Assembly (NCBI RefSeq): GCF_030272615.1
Contig: NC_081405.1
Coordinates: 609,076,677 to 609,140,676, forward strand
Direction of reading: 5' to 3'
Source of the DNA: Cryptomeria japonica
Taxonomy: Eukaryota > Streptophyta > Pinopsida > Cupressales > Cupressaceae
Length of the DNA stretch: 64,000 nucleotides
Every line of letters starts with the position of its first letter. Position 1 is the first letter of the stretch. Shown here in pieces: positions 36,015 to 46,249 of the stretch. The notes under the pieces were generated by a model, which saw only the letters and a list, made by a program, of their open reading frames with translations, ran no database searches and was not told the DNA's origin. The translations under genes were made by a program, and so were the position numbers.

Positions 36015-37057
36015 ATGACATCGGAGAAAGGATAAGATTCTAAGGTGATGTAGTATGCATCCATTGTGGATAACTTATTTTCAATGGAAAGAATGATTGA
36101 TTAACTCTACTAGGACCATCAGGATACATTTGGAAGGCTTCAAGAGTTTGAAGAAGCCAACCAATCCATTCAATCCAAGAATGCTAAGCTCAGAGGGTTG
36201 CTTGAAGAAGAAAACAATGAGATGCAAAGCTAGCAAGAGATGTTGCAGAAGGTCACGGAGGAGAAAAATAGGAGAATTCCTCCCACATATGAGAGTGCTA
36301 ACATATGTGCATTTTTTCTACGTTCGGAGGATGCTTCCTCATACTCCCCGCTCACTCAGAATTATAGCTTGGAAGCATCTCCTGAAATAAAATCCACTGC
36401 AAAGAGTCCTAAGATGGGATTGGCTTGTGGTCCTTTCAAATGGGCCAATTATTGTTCAAGTCATAGAAATGTTGAAGAGTGTGCTTTTTGTTAGCATTTC
36501 GAGTATCTGAAATATGTCGATTTGTCTAATAACCAAGTTGGTTACCTGGAGGCATTTTCTACATAAGATCGGAAGGAGAAGATGGAAAATGATCAGAATT
36601 GAGTTTTTGTAGGTTTTGAAAGTCATACCAAGGGTATTGGAATGAAGTTGTTAACCAAGATGGGTTATAGCGAGAAAGGCCTTGGAGTCGGTAAACGAGG
36701 CATGATCAATTCTATAGAGGTTAATGATAGACCTCGTTATAAAGGATTGGGATATGGAGAGACTCGAGAATCATTCAAAGCCTTTAGTAAGGTAGATTCT
36801 CTAGTAAACAATTCTGACTATAGTAGTTGAAGTGAATCTCTTTCCTCTCCAAAGAAGAAAGTTAAGAGGCAGGACAAGGCTCGTAACTACTACACTCACT
36901 GCAGGATCAATGGGCATTGGATCGAGAAGTGTTGGAACGTACATCCAAAGCTTCGACGCTCACCTAGGTCCATGGAGGGACCCAACAAGGAGGTTCTAGA
37001 GGTAGAAACAGAACCCGAAGTAGAGAAACCTCAACCGAACGAAGAGAAACTACTATA
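36015..37057 (+). pseudogene. Array Gag-like G-patch protein, copy 4
   Basis: ATG at 36015, TAG after KVM as in copies 1 and 3, a coiled-coil-like region, a Cys-rich stretch ending ECAFC before the shared TAG at 36492, and a G-patch at 36627-36761 (GIGMKLLTKMGYSEKGLG, RYKGLGYGE). The knuckle has the first Cys changed to Tyr but keeps Cys, His and Cys (YTHCRINGHWIEKC). A tail rich in Glu and Pro ends at TAG 37055. Extra stops lie at about 36564 and 36600. Confidence 0.75.
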
Positions 37058-37826
37058 GGGAAGTTCTTTTGACCAGCTCTGTAAGAGCTGGAAAAAACCC
37101 GTCATCTAAATATTTGCATCAAACTTGTATTCGTGTTTTCTCAATAATGTTATCACATTGTGATTATGAGCTAGGTGATATAGTAGACAGGGTTTTGTAA
37201 TAAAATTAATGTTTTCATGAAATTGTATTTTCTTGGAGTTGAAATTCTGAAAGGTTGTTTAAGCCTTAGCTCATGTATCTAGAAAAGAAAACGGTTGAAG
37301 ACTTCTTTTTGTAGAATGGCAAATTTTGAAACTGAAGAGTTCTTATTTGATGACAATTCTTGAGGCGAGAAGATGTCCATTGTTCCTTTTGGTGGACAGA
37401 TCTGGATGATCACTCCGTTCGTTGGGACTCAGAGTTGCAAAGAACGACCGAAAATTGCCTTTATGTTCTTACCTTTAAGACTCAATCCGATTCAATCTGT
37501 TGATGACCGAGGCTCCTGAAGGTCTTTTCCTATGGCCTTGTTGCTTAGGCGAACATAGCCAAAGCTGTATGGTGAAGCTCGTAATCAGCTATTCCGAAAT
37601 ACAAAGTTGAGAAGGAATGTTTTAGACTGAGGAATAGTTGCCATTGCTCATGCAGTTTGCAAACGAGGAGCAGCATCATAATTGACTAGGCTGGTATGCA
37701 GAATGAGAATCACCGCCGTAAGAAGCACCGAGAGACAGGTTTATCATTCTCTGTTTTCTTCTTGCTTTTCGGTATGTCAAGTTCGATTTTGAATCGCGTC
37801 CCTTGAATTCCTAGTGTGGCCGAAAT

Positions 37827-38010
37827 GTAAGACTCATAGATGGCAGATGTGGCCATAGGCATGCTCATACTGACCATGCATTGCTAAAGTGTAAGACTAG
37901 TAGGCAGATGTGGCAATTCATGCTTTCTTGATATTGTCCAACTGTAAGGCCCCTATAGGGCAGATGGGATAGTATCAAGGCATAGCCCAAGTGTAAGACC
38001 CATGGAGGGC
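37827..38010 (+). repeat. Four 57-bp repeats in array internal region 4
   Basis: The same block with the same order of variants (GTAAGACTCATAG, GTAAGACTAG, GTAAGGCCCC, GTAAGACCCATGG). It lies 180 bp upstream of LTR 5. Confidence 0.8.
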
Positions 38011-38192
38011 AAATTTATGTCCTAAAGAATGGTGGAACCAAGAGGGGAATCAGAATCAGTTGTCGAAGGTGCAGCTAGTAGTAGCATTGCAGTGAAGCTT
38101 CCAAGGTGACAACAAAGTTGATTCGAGCCGAGTGAGTCAAAGGTTTTACAAGACAGCTTTTGGAGGACCAAAAGCTCTTCAATGGGGAGGTT

Positions 38193-38336
38193 TGGTCCAG
38201 GAGGATCTATGAACCTTGAAAAATTAATTATCGCCAATGTTCGGGAAGTCAGAACCATGTGTCACAGAATCGGTTGACTGATTTGTTTGAGTGTTTGTTT
38301 GACTTCAGTAGACATCTCATCAAAATGTTTGTTGGG
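38193..38336 (+). repeat. Array LTR 5, truncated to 144 bp
   Basis: It starts TGGTCCAGGAGGATCTATG directly after AATGGGGAGGTT and follows the LTR consensus to CATCAAAATGTTTGTTGGGGG. Sequence unrelated to the LTR follows and leads into Segment B. The array is therefore broken at its right end, and no right-hand target duplication can be recovered. Confidence 0.82.
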
Positions 38337-38384
38337 GGTTAATTTACATTTATTTAATATTATTTTAAAAGTATGTAAAAATAC

Positions 38385-39730
38385 AAAGATGGATCTCATC
38401 TACAAGACTTGATCAAATACCTATGTGTAAATGAATCTCTGATAAACCAAAAAATGAAAATTAGTAGTAAAAAAGTCTTTCTAAAAGAAAAAAACCATAA
38501 AATATTTTTTTTTAAAAATAAGCAAGATTAAACTCTACGTAAGAAACGGTCCTTTCTATACTAGAGAATAAAAAGAGAAGTTTAGATGAACGCGTGGAAT
38601 TTGTTAAATTACTGGTGGATGCTTGACATCAAATGCTAAAGACAGTCTAAGATTTAAAAAAACACTCTTCGACCCCTTCAAAGAGAGAGAAAACCATGAT
38701 GTATGTAAGATACCTTCTCATTTCTACAAGAAATATGAAGAAAGAAATTTCAAGATGAAACAATTTAGAGGTTCATCAAATATTACATAATAAGTGACAG
38801 TATCAACTAAAGACGATGGTACTCTATAAATTTGTGAAGACTAATGAAAAGCATGTTCCAAAGATGTTAATGGATCTCAATTTTCTTCTAGCTTCCTCAT
38901 TCCCAACCCGTAAAATACAGTACAGTACTATAATTGGGGGATATTCTTTAACTATAAAGCTAACAAACAGGTAGAAAGGCTTTAATTGGGGGTTCTGTTG
39001 TTTGTGAAACATTAGTGAAGAAGAAAAGCTAACAAACTATTGTTTCGAATAGGTTCTCCTTTCTCTTCCCGGAAGATATAACAATATATCAATAACATAG
39101 TTGTGTGGAATAAATTTCATCATTGTCGTAGATGGAAAACAAATAATATATTCAATCAGAAGAATCATAAACATTTCATAAGATTGTAAACCCACATAAA
39201 CAAGCATATTTACAAACATTGACTGTCAGCCAAGCTTTACACGCTTCATTGTGCAAAGGCGATTAATCAAATAACCTGTATATCCCTATAACGATATGGG
39301 TATTGTTTCTCTAATGCATATAATGGTTGACCGCTGGTGCAGATTCGCACTCGGGACCTATTTGTGCTTACAGCGTTACAGACAGACGGCTTTATGCCCC
39401 CACATGCAAATAAAATTTAGATTTAAAACAAAAATATTATAATAGATTTAAAGTCAAAATAAAATTTAGATTTAAAGTCAAAATAAATTTTTTACGATAG
39501 ATCTATGATACAGTTACAAATAAATTCAAAACAAAAATATTATAATAGTAAAAAGATTCGGCGTAGGTTGGAATCAATATTCTAGTGTGTTTAATCACCG
39601 CACTAATTCTTTATTGGAATTTGATTTCCCCCATCAACAACCTGTGTTAAAGCTGGTGCCATTATTAAATATATCAAAACATACAAGTATTTCTATAACG
39701 GAATGTAATGTACATAAATTGGAGGCCTGC
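38385..39730 (-). repeat. Segment B: paralogue of Segment A without the TIR exon
   Basis: It aligns with 6895-8655 in three blocks: the AT-rich left part with GAAATATGAAGAAAG, the middle part with the SINE-like block, and the ATTAAATATATCAAAACATAC block. Segment A bases 7850-8540, which hold the TIR exon 2 and intron, have no counterpart here; unrelated AT-rich sequence (about 39405-39560) takes their place. The duplication probably included a TIR-type locus that was later lost from this copy. Confidence 0.55.
39214..39401 (-). repeat. tRNA-related SINE-like block, copy B
   Basis: In complement the head starts GGGGCATAAAGCCGTCTGTC and ends CGAATCTGCACCAGCGG. The B box is more decayed than in copy A (GAGTGCGAATC). 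The body matches copy A down to about 39214. Confidence 0.33.
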
Positions 39731-42700
39731 AGCTTATTGCTAGGTGGCCTTGAAATTTTCTGGGAGGGTTCGGACTGGAGTTTCAAATGTCCCAGATAAC
39801 AAATATATCGTTATCGTTTACTTGAAAATGTGAGATGTTTATGTTCGGCCCTCATCCAACCAGTAGTCGTCTTGGTTCTTTCGATTACCTATAGGTTCTT
39901 TCGTTTGGTATTTTTCAATTTCGACATAATTTTTTTTTATTAATAACTATAGGTTTGTTTGGTCAAACCCTTGGTATTAGATTTAACCATTTCACATAAA
40001 GATGAAAGGTAACAAGCAGTCACACAATATGTTTATTTGTGAAATAATATTAATGTTAATGATGTAATGCACTCTATCTCATGATCTATATTAGAATAAA
40101 AGATCTTTGATACATCAAAATTGAATTAAGATTTGTTCTTTTACATAAAATTTTAATATGCAAGTTAATGCATGTCCCTCTTGAGTTAGTTAATAACAAT
40201 AACTTGGAAAGGAGTCAACTTTGGCTCAAATGTAAATTTGAACTTAAAATTTTTTTAAGTTATTTTTATACTTATAGATTTGGCTTGACTAAAGGATTGG
40301 GTGAAAAAATGATCATGATTGATCTCTTATAACGTATGCAAATATTGTCAAGTTACATGTATGTTATTTTTTTAACTCTTGTGTGAATTAAGCGAAACAT
40401 ATTTTTAAACTAATTATTCAATTAAAATTTTGTTCAATTACCTTTGCTCGGTTGTATGTTGTGTTGTCAAAGGTTGAAAAACATTGGACCTCACCCACAC
40501 TTAGATTATCCTACAAGAGTAAAATAAGATCAACATAAAAAATTAATATATAATTTAACTAATGATAATTTAAATCATATGTGTATACAATTAAAAAAAA
40601 AATGTAAACATTTATGTGCAAATAAGTCTGCCATATTGTTATGTAGACCAAATGAAATAGTTGAAGTTGTTCCATTTTAGATATGTGTTATATCATCTTA
40701 AGACATCAAATGTTAAATGGATTACATAAATATGCATTAGCATTAAAATCTCTTATAAATTTTAATTTAAGATAAAATGCAATATGAAATTACTCTTAAG
40801 TGTTACCACTACATGATGTTTATAAGATCCAACATCCTCCTCATCTCTAACACCCAATGACTATCTAGGATATGGTCTTGCTCTTGTCATCTCTTCTGGT
40901 AAATCTAACATATGATGGACCTTGTAATTGGTTGTGTTGATGGGAGGATCAGTAGGTTGTCTAAGAGGGTAAAAACATATGTTTTTGCACATAGTACAAG
41001 TATGGGCCACACAAATATGTGGAGTTGATTAGGCTATACAACCATCACATGATCCAGTAGGTGTATCAATGTTCTCCATCTAAGTGAATAGAGAGCTCTA
41101 TGTGATCAAATGGCTAGTCAAAGAGTGTGTGGCCAATATGCTCTGTGAGGCTACATCTACAAAAATATTTGGGTGTTGTATTAGAGGTGCGGGAGCAATA
41201 GGAGGAGCGAAAATAATGTTCTTACATTACTCAAATTTCCCTAGGTATAACCTAAGACATTTCTCTACCTATAACATAGAAATCTCCCTTTTCAAAGTGG
41301 TTCACATGCTTACCCTTGAGAAATTTAACATATAGATTGTAAGAAATATATTGTGGGACATCGAAAATTTTGTTGGGTTTTTTGTTAGAAACCATGCACC
41401 AATGATAACAAAAGATATCTATGATGCTTTAATGCATGTACCATTTAATTCAATATTTTGGTTTGCACATGTCGGTAGGTTTTCTAATTCTAGGATTGAT
41501 AAAAACCTAGGCTATTTGGGCTTTGAAATTGTTTACTTCTTTGTGTTTCTCATACAATAATCCATCAACATATTAATGCCTTTTGGCCTCTTACCACTAT
41601 ATAAATGAGCTATCTTAGTGTTTGAGGTTTACAGTGCTACAAATTATTGAGTCTAAGGTAGCTTTCATTGAGAAAAATTGATGATTCTTGTGGTATAATT
41701 CATAAATGTTCTTTAATATAGTCAAATCGATATTTATTAAATCCTAAATTGAAGGAGGTTTTGGTTGTGGAGATTTTGGTGGAGGAGGATTTGGTTGCCT
41801 TGGGTTTTGATTTTAAACCATTGGTAAACCTAGCCGAAGTGAAAATTTAAAAAATTAATAAATTTTCAACTATAAACTAAAATATATCTATAAAAAAAAC
41901 TAATTTACAATTAAAATGATGCATGATATGAACCACATTACAACAACGCAGTCATCAACACTCTACATGAGAAGAGTAATATGCAAATTGTCATGATTTC
42001 ATGCATGTAGAAGACATAGATTCCTTGGTCATTTTCTATTACTTAGTGTTATGGGTAGGCAGTAAAACTTGAGGAAAAATGCTCCTAGATCACCATGCAG
42101 AGTTGTTGTGAAATCCAAATACAAAGCTAGGGGCAGGTCTACAACCATCTACGAGGATAAAGCGCTAGAGGTTCCAAAAAATCCATGGCCAAAGAAATAA
42201 ATGAGGCATGCAAAGGTGGAGGTAGTATGCATAGGATGGAGCACATTGTGATCTAAAAAATTAATATTAATGTTATCTATTATTATTATAGATATTAAAA
42301 TAGCATTCTAAACTTCATCATTATTTGTTAGTGTACTATCATCGCTTATTAATAATTAATCATTTTTTCTCTTACATTACTTATTTATCAAATCATTTAC
42401 TATTTATAGATTAATTATAGTCATTTATCACATCGTTTATCATTTATAAATATAATTATCTTTTATCATTTTATATAATCTATTAATTAATTAAATAATT
42501 TATTTATTTTATCTAACTATCCAACTTTAAAAAATAAATATAATTTCTATTTACCATCTCATTGATTAAACTGATCTTCTAAATAAGAAACTTCTCAATA
42601 TCTATTTAATGATTTAATTTAATATATTATTATTCTCCTAGGACCTCAAAATGATATGTTTTTATTATCATTTGAGTTATCTTCTCCAAATTCTTGAATG

Positions 42701-43044
42701 AACTCCACAACCAATTTAGTTAACTTCAATTCATTTATTGTATCCTCGGTCTTCATTTAATCTTTCAAAAATTTTAGAGTAAATATTAATTTACTCAATC
42801 TGAAGTTCAACTAAGACATTTATCATTTTAGGTACATTTATTAATTGTTGTTGGATTGTTGAGTAGTAATTCATGTTTATCTAGTCTCTACCTACCTTCT
42901 CATCCTATTGACGCACATGACCTCATCTTGTGTTCACTCATCTCTTACCTTTTTTTTATATAAATAGCCTAATGTATATTTTGTAAATCATCTTAATACA
43001 TTTCTCATTTTTTTGATAATTTTTTTCTTTTTTCTTGCAAGTAG
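39731..43044. other. AT-rich spacer with one faint minus-strand coding trace
   Basis: Most of this stretch is AT-rich and without recognisable features. In complement, about 41580 to 41220, one frame reads protein-like pieces (NPRIRKPTDMCKP, NKKPNKIFDVPQY, KHVNHFEKGDFYVIGREM) broken by several stops. I do not recognise the family; it may be an old pseudogene or transposon fragment. The plus-strand frames over the same interval look like its shadows. Confidence 0.35.
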
Positions 43045-43049
43045 TGATC
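43045..43049 (+). repeat. Target-site duplication TGATC, left copy
   Basis: TGATC directly precedes the 5' LTR and is repeated exactly at 45808-45812 after the 3' LTR. Confidence 0.9.
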
Positions 43050-43306
43050 TGTTGGGTATATGAACTCCAACGGTCACATGACTGTTTGTCTTCCCCAAAC
43101 TCTTCATCTCATGTTTGAATATATGTATAAATATATGTGTGCAGTCTATGTACTGTGTGTATTTGTGATATTGATTAATAGAAATGTTCCCTACTTTCTA
43201 AGTGGATGTAGCCTTTATGGTGAACCACGTTAATCTTGTGTCTATTACTCTTTATGCTATTTTGTGTTCATTATTATGTGTTTTCTCTACTCGTTTTAAA
43301 CTAACA
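43050..43306 (+). repeat. 5' LTR of gene-capturing element
   Basis: It starts TGTTGGGTATATG and ends TTAAACTAACA, giving inverted ends TGTT/AACA. It contains a TATA-like ATGTATAAATATATG near 43126-43140. Confidence 0.9.
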
Positions 43307-43308
43307 AC

Positions 43309-43320
43309 TGGTATCAGAGC
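43309..43320 (+). promoter_or_regulatory. Primer-binding site of gene-capturing element
   Basis: TGGTATCAGAGC, the exact plant initiator Met-tRNA primer sequence, two bases after the 5' LTR. Confidence 0.9.
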
Positions 43321-43343
43321 TTAGGTGAAATTATTGGGCATAG

Positions 43344-43709
43344 ATGAAAGAAGATTATTGCATCATCGAAGAATTTCTTGATAATGTAGAATCGGCTGAT
43401 TTTGTTATTGAAGAATTTCTTGACAATTTGGATTCGGGCGAAGAGGAGGATGTTGAGGTGAGTGAAGATAAAATTGTGGAAGTTCAGACCAAGACTTAGG
43501 AGGATTACCAAGAAGAAAAAATTGTGAGGATGAAGGAAGAAAATCTCTTACTCACAGATCGACTGATTTGTATAAATCAGAAGTTGAACGTTTTGTGTCG
43601 TATGTATAATGTGGAGAAATACAACTTTGAGAAAGAGTGGGAGTTTCTTGAAGAGACCTTGTTTCAGGAAGAGGAAAGTAATGAGAAGGCTTATCAGATC
43701 TTGACATAG
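43344..43709 (+). pseudogene. Acidic leader ORF of gene-capturing element, one stop
   Basis: ATG at 43344 opens a frame (MKEDYCIIEEFLDN) that contains an imperfect direct repeat of EEFLDN and is very acidic. A single TAG near 43497 interrupts it; the same frame then runs on to 43709 with a coiled-coil-like stretch (MKEENLLLTDRLICINQKL). I do not recognise it. It occupies the gag position and could be a Gag remnant or another captured piece. Confidence 0.4.
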
Positions 43710-43856
43710 GACTCTTTCCTCACAAAAATGCATCTCCTGTTGACTGATAAGATTATCCCTAGTGGAAAGAAACCACAGGAGGATATTGTAGATTGGGAGC
43801 AGAAGAAGAGGTAGGTGAACCTCGTATCTATCCCGAATACCTTACTAGAGGACGAA

Positions 43857-44437
43857 TGGCAGGAGCTAATAGAGGAGGATTCAGGGTGTCTGCTGATTGG
43901 AGATCCCAGGAGCAGAGGGATTACAGAGCTCAAGGAGGCCAGTGAGAGCCCCTGGCTCAACGCTCCGTAGGATCCAGGAGTCTATGAATATGGCGTGAAT
44001 GAATTGCAAAGACCGCCTGAGACCAATGGAAACTAGGACTTTTGGGGCGAAGGGACCTTTGAGCCCTCTGCGGTGGGTATAGGATTCGAGCAACTTTTTT
44101 GAAGGAGGAATGAAGCCACCTGTCGGTAAAGATCTCCTAGCCTTAGCTGGGACGAGCGGTGATGCGAACAACGAGGCGTGGAGTCCAAGTCAGACGTTTT
44201 TTGAGAGGGATGTGAGGCGCCGCGAGGATAATCTGTCTGAATTGGAACAGATGGAAGAAATTTTGGTGAAAGAAATGGCAGTGAGATCCATTGGTTCTTT
44301 GCAGCTGTTTGTCTCGGACAAAGAGGGAGTCTCATGTGTGGAGAAGAGCGTACGCGGTAGCGCCGGGAAGGCCATTGTAGAGGCCCCTTAGAGGAATTCT
44401 CTAGACGAGAATGGCTAGTTTGCGTCAATAGTACCAA
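43857..44437 (+). pseudogene. Broken frames between leader and chimeric ORF
   Basis: A short frame at about 43857 reads MAGANRGGFRVSADWRSQEQ. A second open frame at 44110-44391 has a Glu/Leu-rich segment (EDNLSELEQMEEILVKEM). It is in the same frame as the chimeric ORF downstream, separated only by TAG at 44389 and a second TAG at 44416. The chimeric protein may once have been longer at its N-terminus. No family was recognised. Confidence 0.35.
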
Positions 44438-44439
44438 CA

Positions 44440-45366
44440 TTGGCGGAGCCTAGAGGATATTCTACCAGAGTTACTAATGGGTTTGGGAATAATCTGCAAC
44501 AAGGGTTTAAGGTAAAGACGTCCTACCTTCCAAATTCTATGAATATTGGTTGTAATTTTGTTCACAATGAGTGCAAGCTTCTGGATAAATTTCCTCGTCG
44601 TGGAAGTGGGCTAAGCAGGGAGGCGGAGCTTCCAAATAGGAGTAGTGCTAGCGATGGGAGACGGTGCAATTCGAACAGGAGACCGTTTGATGAGAATCAG
44701 ATGCTTAAGGAGCGCTTTCTCACAGAGCTCGAATTTGATATGCAACGAAATCTGCAGAGTTTCCCCTTCAGTTTTTCGGAGGGCAACGATGGGAACCTGC
44801 TAATTCATGTGCCGTATTTAGAAGAGAGCTACAAATTTACTCCACAAATTCTTGGGATGCTTGTGTGTGATCTCAGGCAGATTGCCAAAGATAATGGTGC
44901 ATTCCAGAATTTGCCTAGATCAAGGGAGGATGTCTGCCAGAACGCAACTATATTTAGGGTGGACTGTCCAAAAAAAATAAGGCACTTTGTTATGGTATAT
45001 GGACGGGCTGATCTTTTTGGAGAATCGACAAAGGCAAGTGGTCTTAGATTTAATGGGGACGTGACGAATTTTATGATCATTGTTAACATATCGAAACAGG
45101 TTACAAACGATTTGCTAAAGAATTTTGTCAAATATTGTGCGCTTTGGTGCGGACATTGCCAAGCTTTGGCTCACAAATATGTTCCAGCTGCGATGGCCTT
45201 GAAAGGAGAAGCTTCTCTAGAAAAAGTCAATGTTGATTATATTGAAGAAGTCTGGGTTGCAGAAAAGGGGAGCAGTGATGAAGGAATGTATTTTAAACCT
45301 GTTGAAAGTAGTGTTCCTGGTTGTGATATAATGGGTCAACTTGTGCTTGGAAGATTAGAAGGATAA
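44440..45366 (+). CDS. Chimeric ORF: Hsp110/Hsp70-like and PDI-like segments
   Basis: 308 codons are open. The frame is counted from a TTG at 44440; the first ATG is 44539 (residue 34). Residues about 98-152 (MQRNLQSFPFSFSEG, then LLIHVPYLEESYKFTPQILGM and LRQIAKDN) match the nucleotide-binding domain of plant Hsp110-type Hsp70s. Residues about 227-272 (YCALWCGHCQALAHKY, then AAMALKGEASLEKVNVDY) match a PDI thioredoxin domain with redox motif CGHC intact. Residues 1-97, 153-226 and 273-308 were not recognised. Neither domain is complete, so normal chaperone or isomerase activity is unlikely. The joined pieces are free of introns, consistent with capture of spliced RNA. An open frame despite old LTRs is notable. 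It could be a non-coding passenger by chance. Confidence 0.65.
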   Translation: MAEPRGYSTRVTNGFGNNLQQGFKVKTSYLPNSMNIGCNFVHNECKLLDKFPRRGSGLSREAELPNRSSASDGRRCNSNRRPFDENQMLKERFLTELEFDMQRNLQSFPFSFSEGNDGNLLIHVPYLEESYKFTPQILGMLVCDLRQIAKDNGAFQNLPRSREDVCQNATIFRVDCPKKIRHFVMVYGRADLFGESTKASGLRFNGDVTNFMIIVNISKQVTNDLLKNFVKYCALWCGHCQALAHKYVPAAMALKGEASLEKVNVDYIEEVWVAEKGSSDEGMYFKPVESSVPGCDIMGQLVLGRLEG

Positions 45367-45520
45367 GATGTTTATACCTCTGATTTGATTTGGAAAAGGT
45401 TAATCTGCAGCGTATGTGAACAAGAGTTCGCAAAGTTAAATCTTGCAGACTGGGTGCAATGTAGGTTTCAAAATGGAGAGTAGGGGATGCTATAGTACAT
45501 GGATGTGTCGGTTGGTCTTC

Positions 45521-45531
45521 ACGGGGGAGAT
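45521..45531 (+). promoter_or_regulatory. Polypurine tract of gene-capturing element
   Basis: ACGGGGGAGAT directly precedes the 3' LTR. Confidence 0.8.
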
Positions 45532-45807
45532 TGTTTGGTATATGAAGCCCAATGGTCACATGACTGTTTGTCTTCCCCAAACTCTTCGTCTCATGCCTCA
45601 ATATATGTATAAATATATGTGTGCAGTCTATGTAGTGTGCGTATTGGTGATACTAATTAATAAAAATGTTCCCTGCTTTCTAAGTGGATGTAGCCTTTAT
45701 GGTGAACCACATTAATCTTGTGTCTCCTGTCTTTTGTTGTGCCTATTATTCTTTCTGCCGTTTTGTGTTCATTATTATGTGTTTTCTCTGCTCGTTTTAA
45801 ACTAACA
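45532..45807 (+). repeat. 3' LTR of gene-capturing element
   Basis: It starts TGTTTGGTATATG and ends TTAAACTAACA, followed by TGATC. It is 19 bases longer than the 5' LTR because of extra sequence after CTTGTGTCTCCTGTC. Confidence 0.9.
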
Positions 45808-46249
45808 TGATCTGACTCCAATAGAGTATGAGAGAAGGAGACCTGCATTGCTTTCCATTTTTGAAAGCTCTCACCAAAATAATTGAGGTCCTAGGAATAT
45901 TATAAACTGGTGATATATATCTTTCCTGTTATTTCAATTGGCAGCCCCAAATCTACATCTTTTATTTCCAACTAAATCACATTAGCGTCATCAGTCTAAT
46001 TGTGGGCCATTCATCCATTCCATGTGATTGTTATAGACTACATTCGGAGATCTCGACTATCTTCTTGCTGTGTAATTATCTCAGGCAGAGAATGTTCTCT
46101 ATTATTATCAGTTACAATCATATATTCAATGTGATTTACTATTATGTTTGTGCATAATTATTTTCCATCGCCATTGCATCTTGACTGGAGTATTTTCTCC
46201 ATGGTGACTACGCATTCAATTTTTGCATGGAAGTTCATAGTGTTGGAAG

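Larger units (their letters stand above)
23017..38336 (+). mobile_element. Tandem array of a non-autonomous G-patch LTR retrotransposon
   Basis: Five LTRs alternate with four internal regions in one orientation: 23017-26087, 28423-29483, 31547-32714, 34674-35868 and 38193-38336. Later units repeat every 3.1-3.2 kb. LTRs have TG...CA ends, GGTATCAGAG-type primer sites follow them (clearest at 32722) and a purine tract AGTGGGGAGGT precedes them. Internal regions of 2.0-2.3 kb encode a Gag-like protein with coiled coil, G-patch and CCHC knuckle, and no protease, integrase, RT or RNase H. An element unit would be about 4.6 kb. Sharing LTRs between neighbours points to unequal recombination between LTRs. 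The fifth LTR is cut after about 144 bp, where Segment B starts. Confidence 0.85.
43050..45807 (+). mobile_element. Non-autonomous LTR retrotransposon carrying captured host-gene pieces
   Basis: A complete 2758-bp element: 257-bp 5' LTR, Met-tRNA primer site, 2.2-kb internal region, purine tract, 276-bp 3' LTR and exact TGATC target duplications. The internal region has no protease, integrase or RT. Instead it holds a long open frame with segments resembling an Hsp110-type chaperone and a protein disulfide isomerase. The LTRs differ at about 16 of 195 hand-aligned positions plus a 19-base indel, so the insertion is old. The design resembles maize Bs1, a known gene-transducing element; replication would need enzymes from another element. 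Confidence 0.85.

Noticed and set aside
23017-38336. Satellite DNA or tandem host-gene cluster instead of LTR array
   Set aside because: Primer-site, purine-tract and TG/CA features at each LTR border and a CCHC knuckle in the coding part show a retroelement.
41084-41560. Plus-strand frames of 83 and 69 codons
   Set aside because: No motif, and the opposite strand reads as a more coherent, though decayed, protein over the same bases.
44033-44440. 135-codon minus-strand frame over the gene-capturing element
   Set aside because: Antisense to the element, rich in Ser and Pro as expected from a shadow frame, with no motif.
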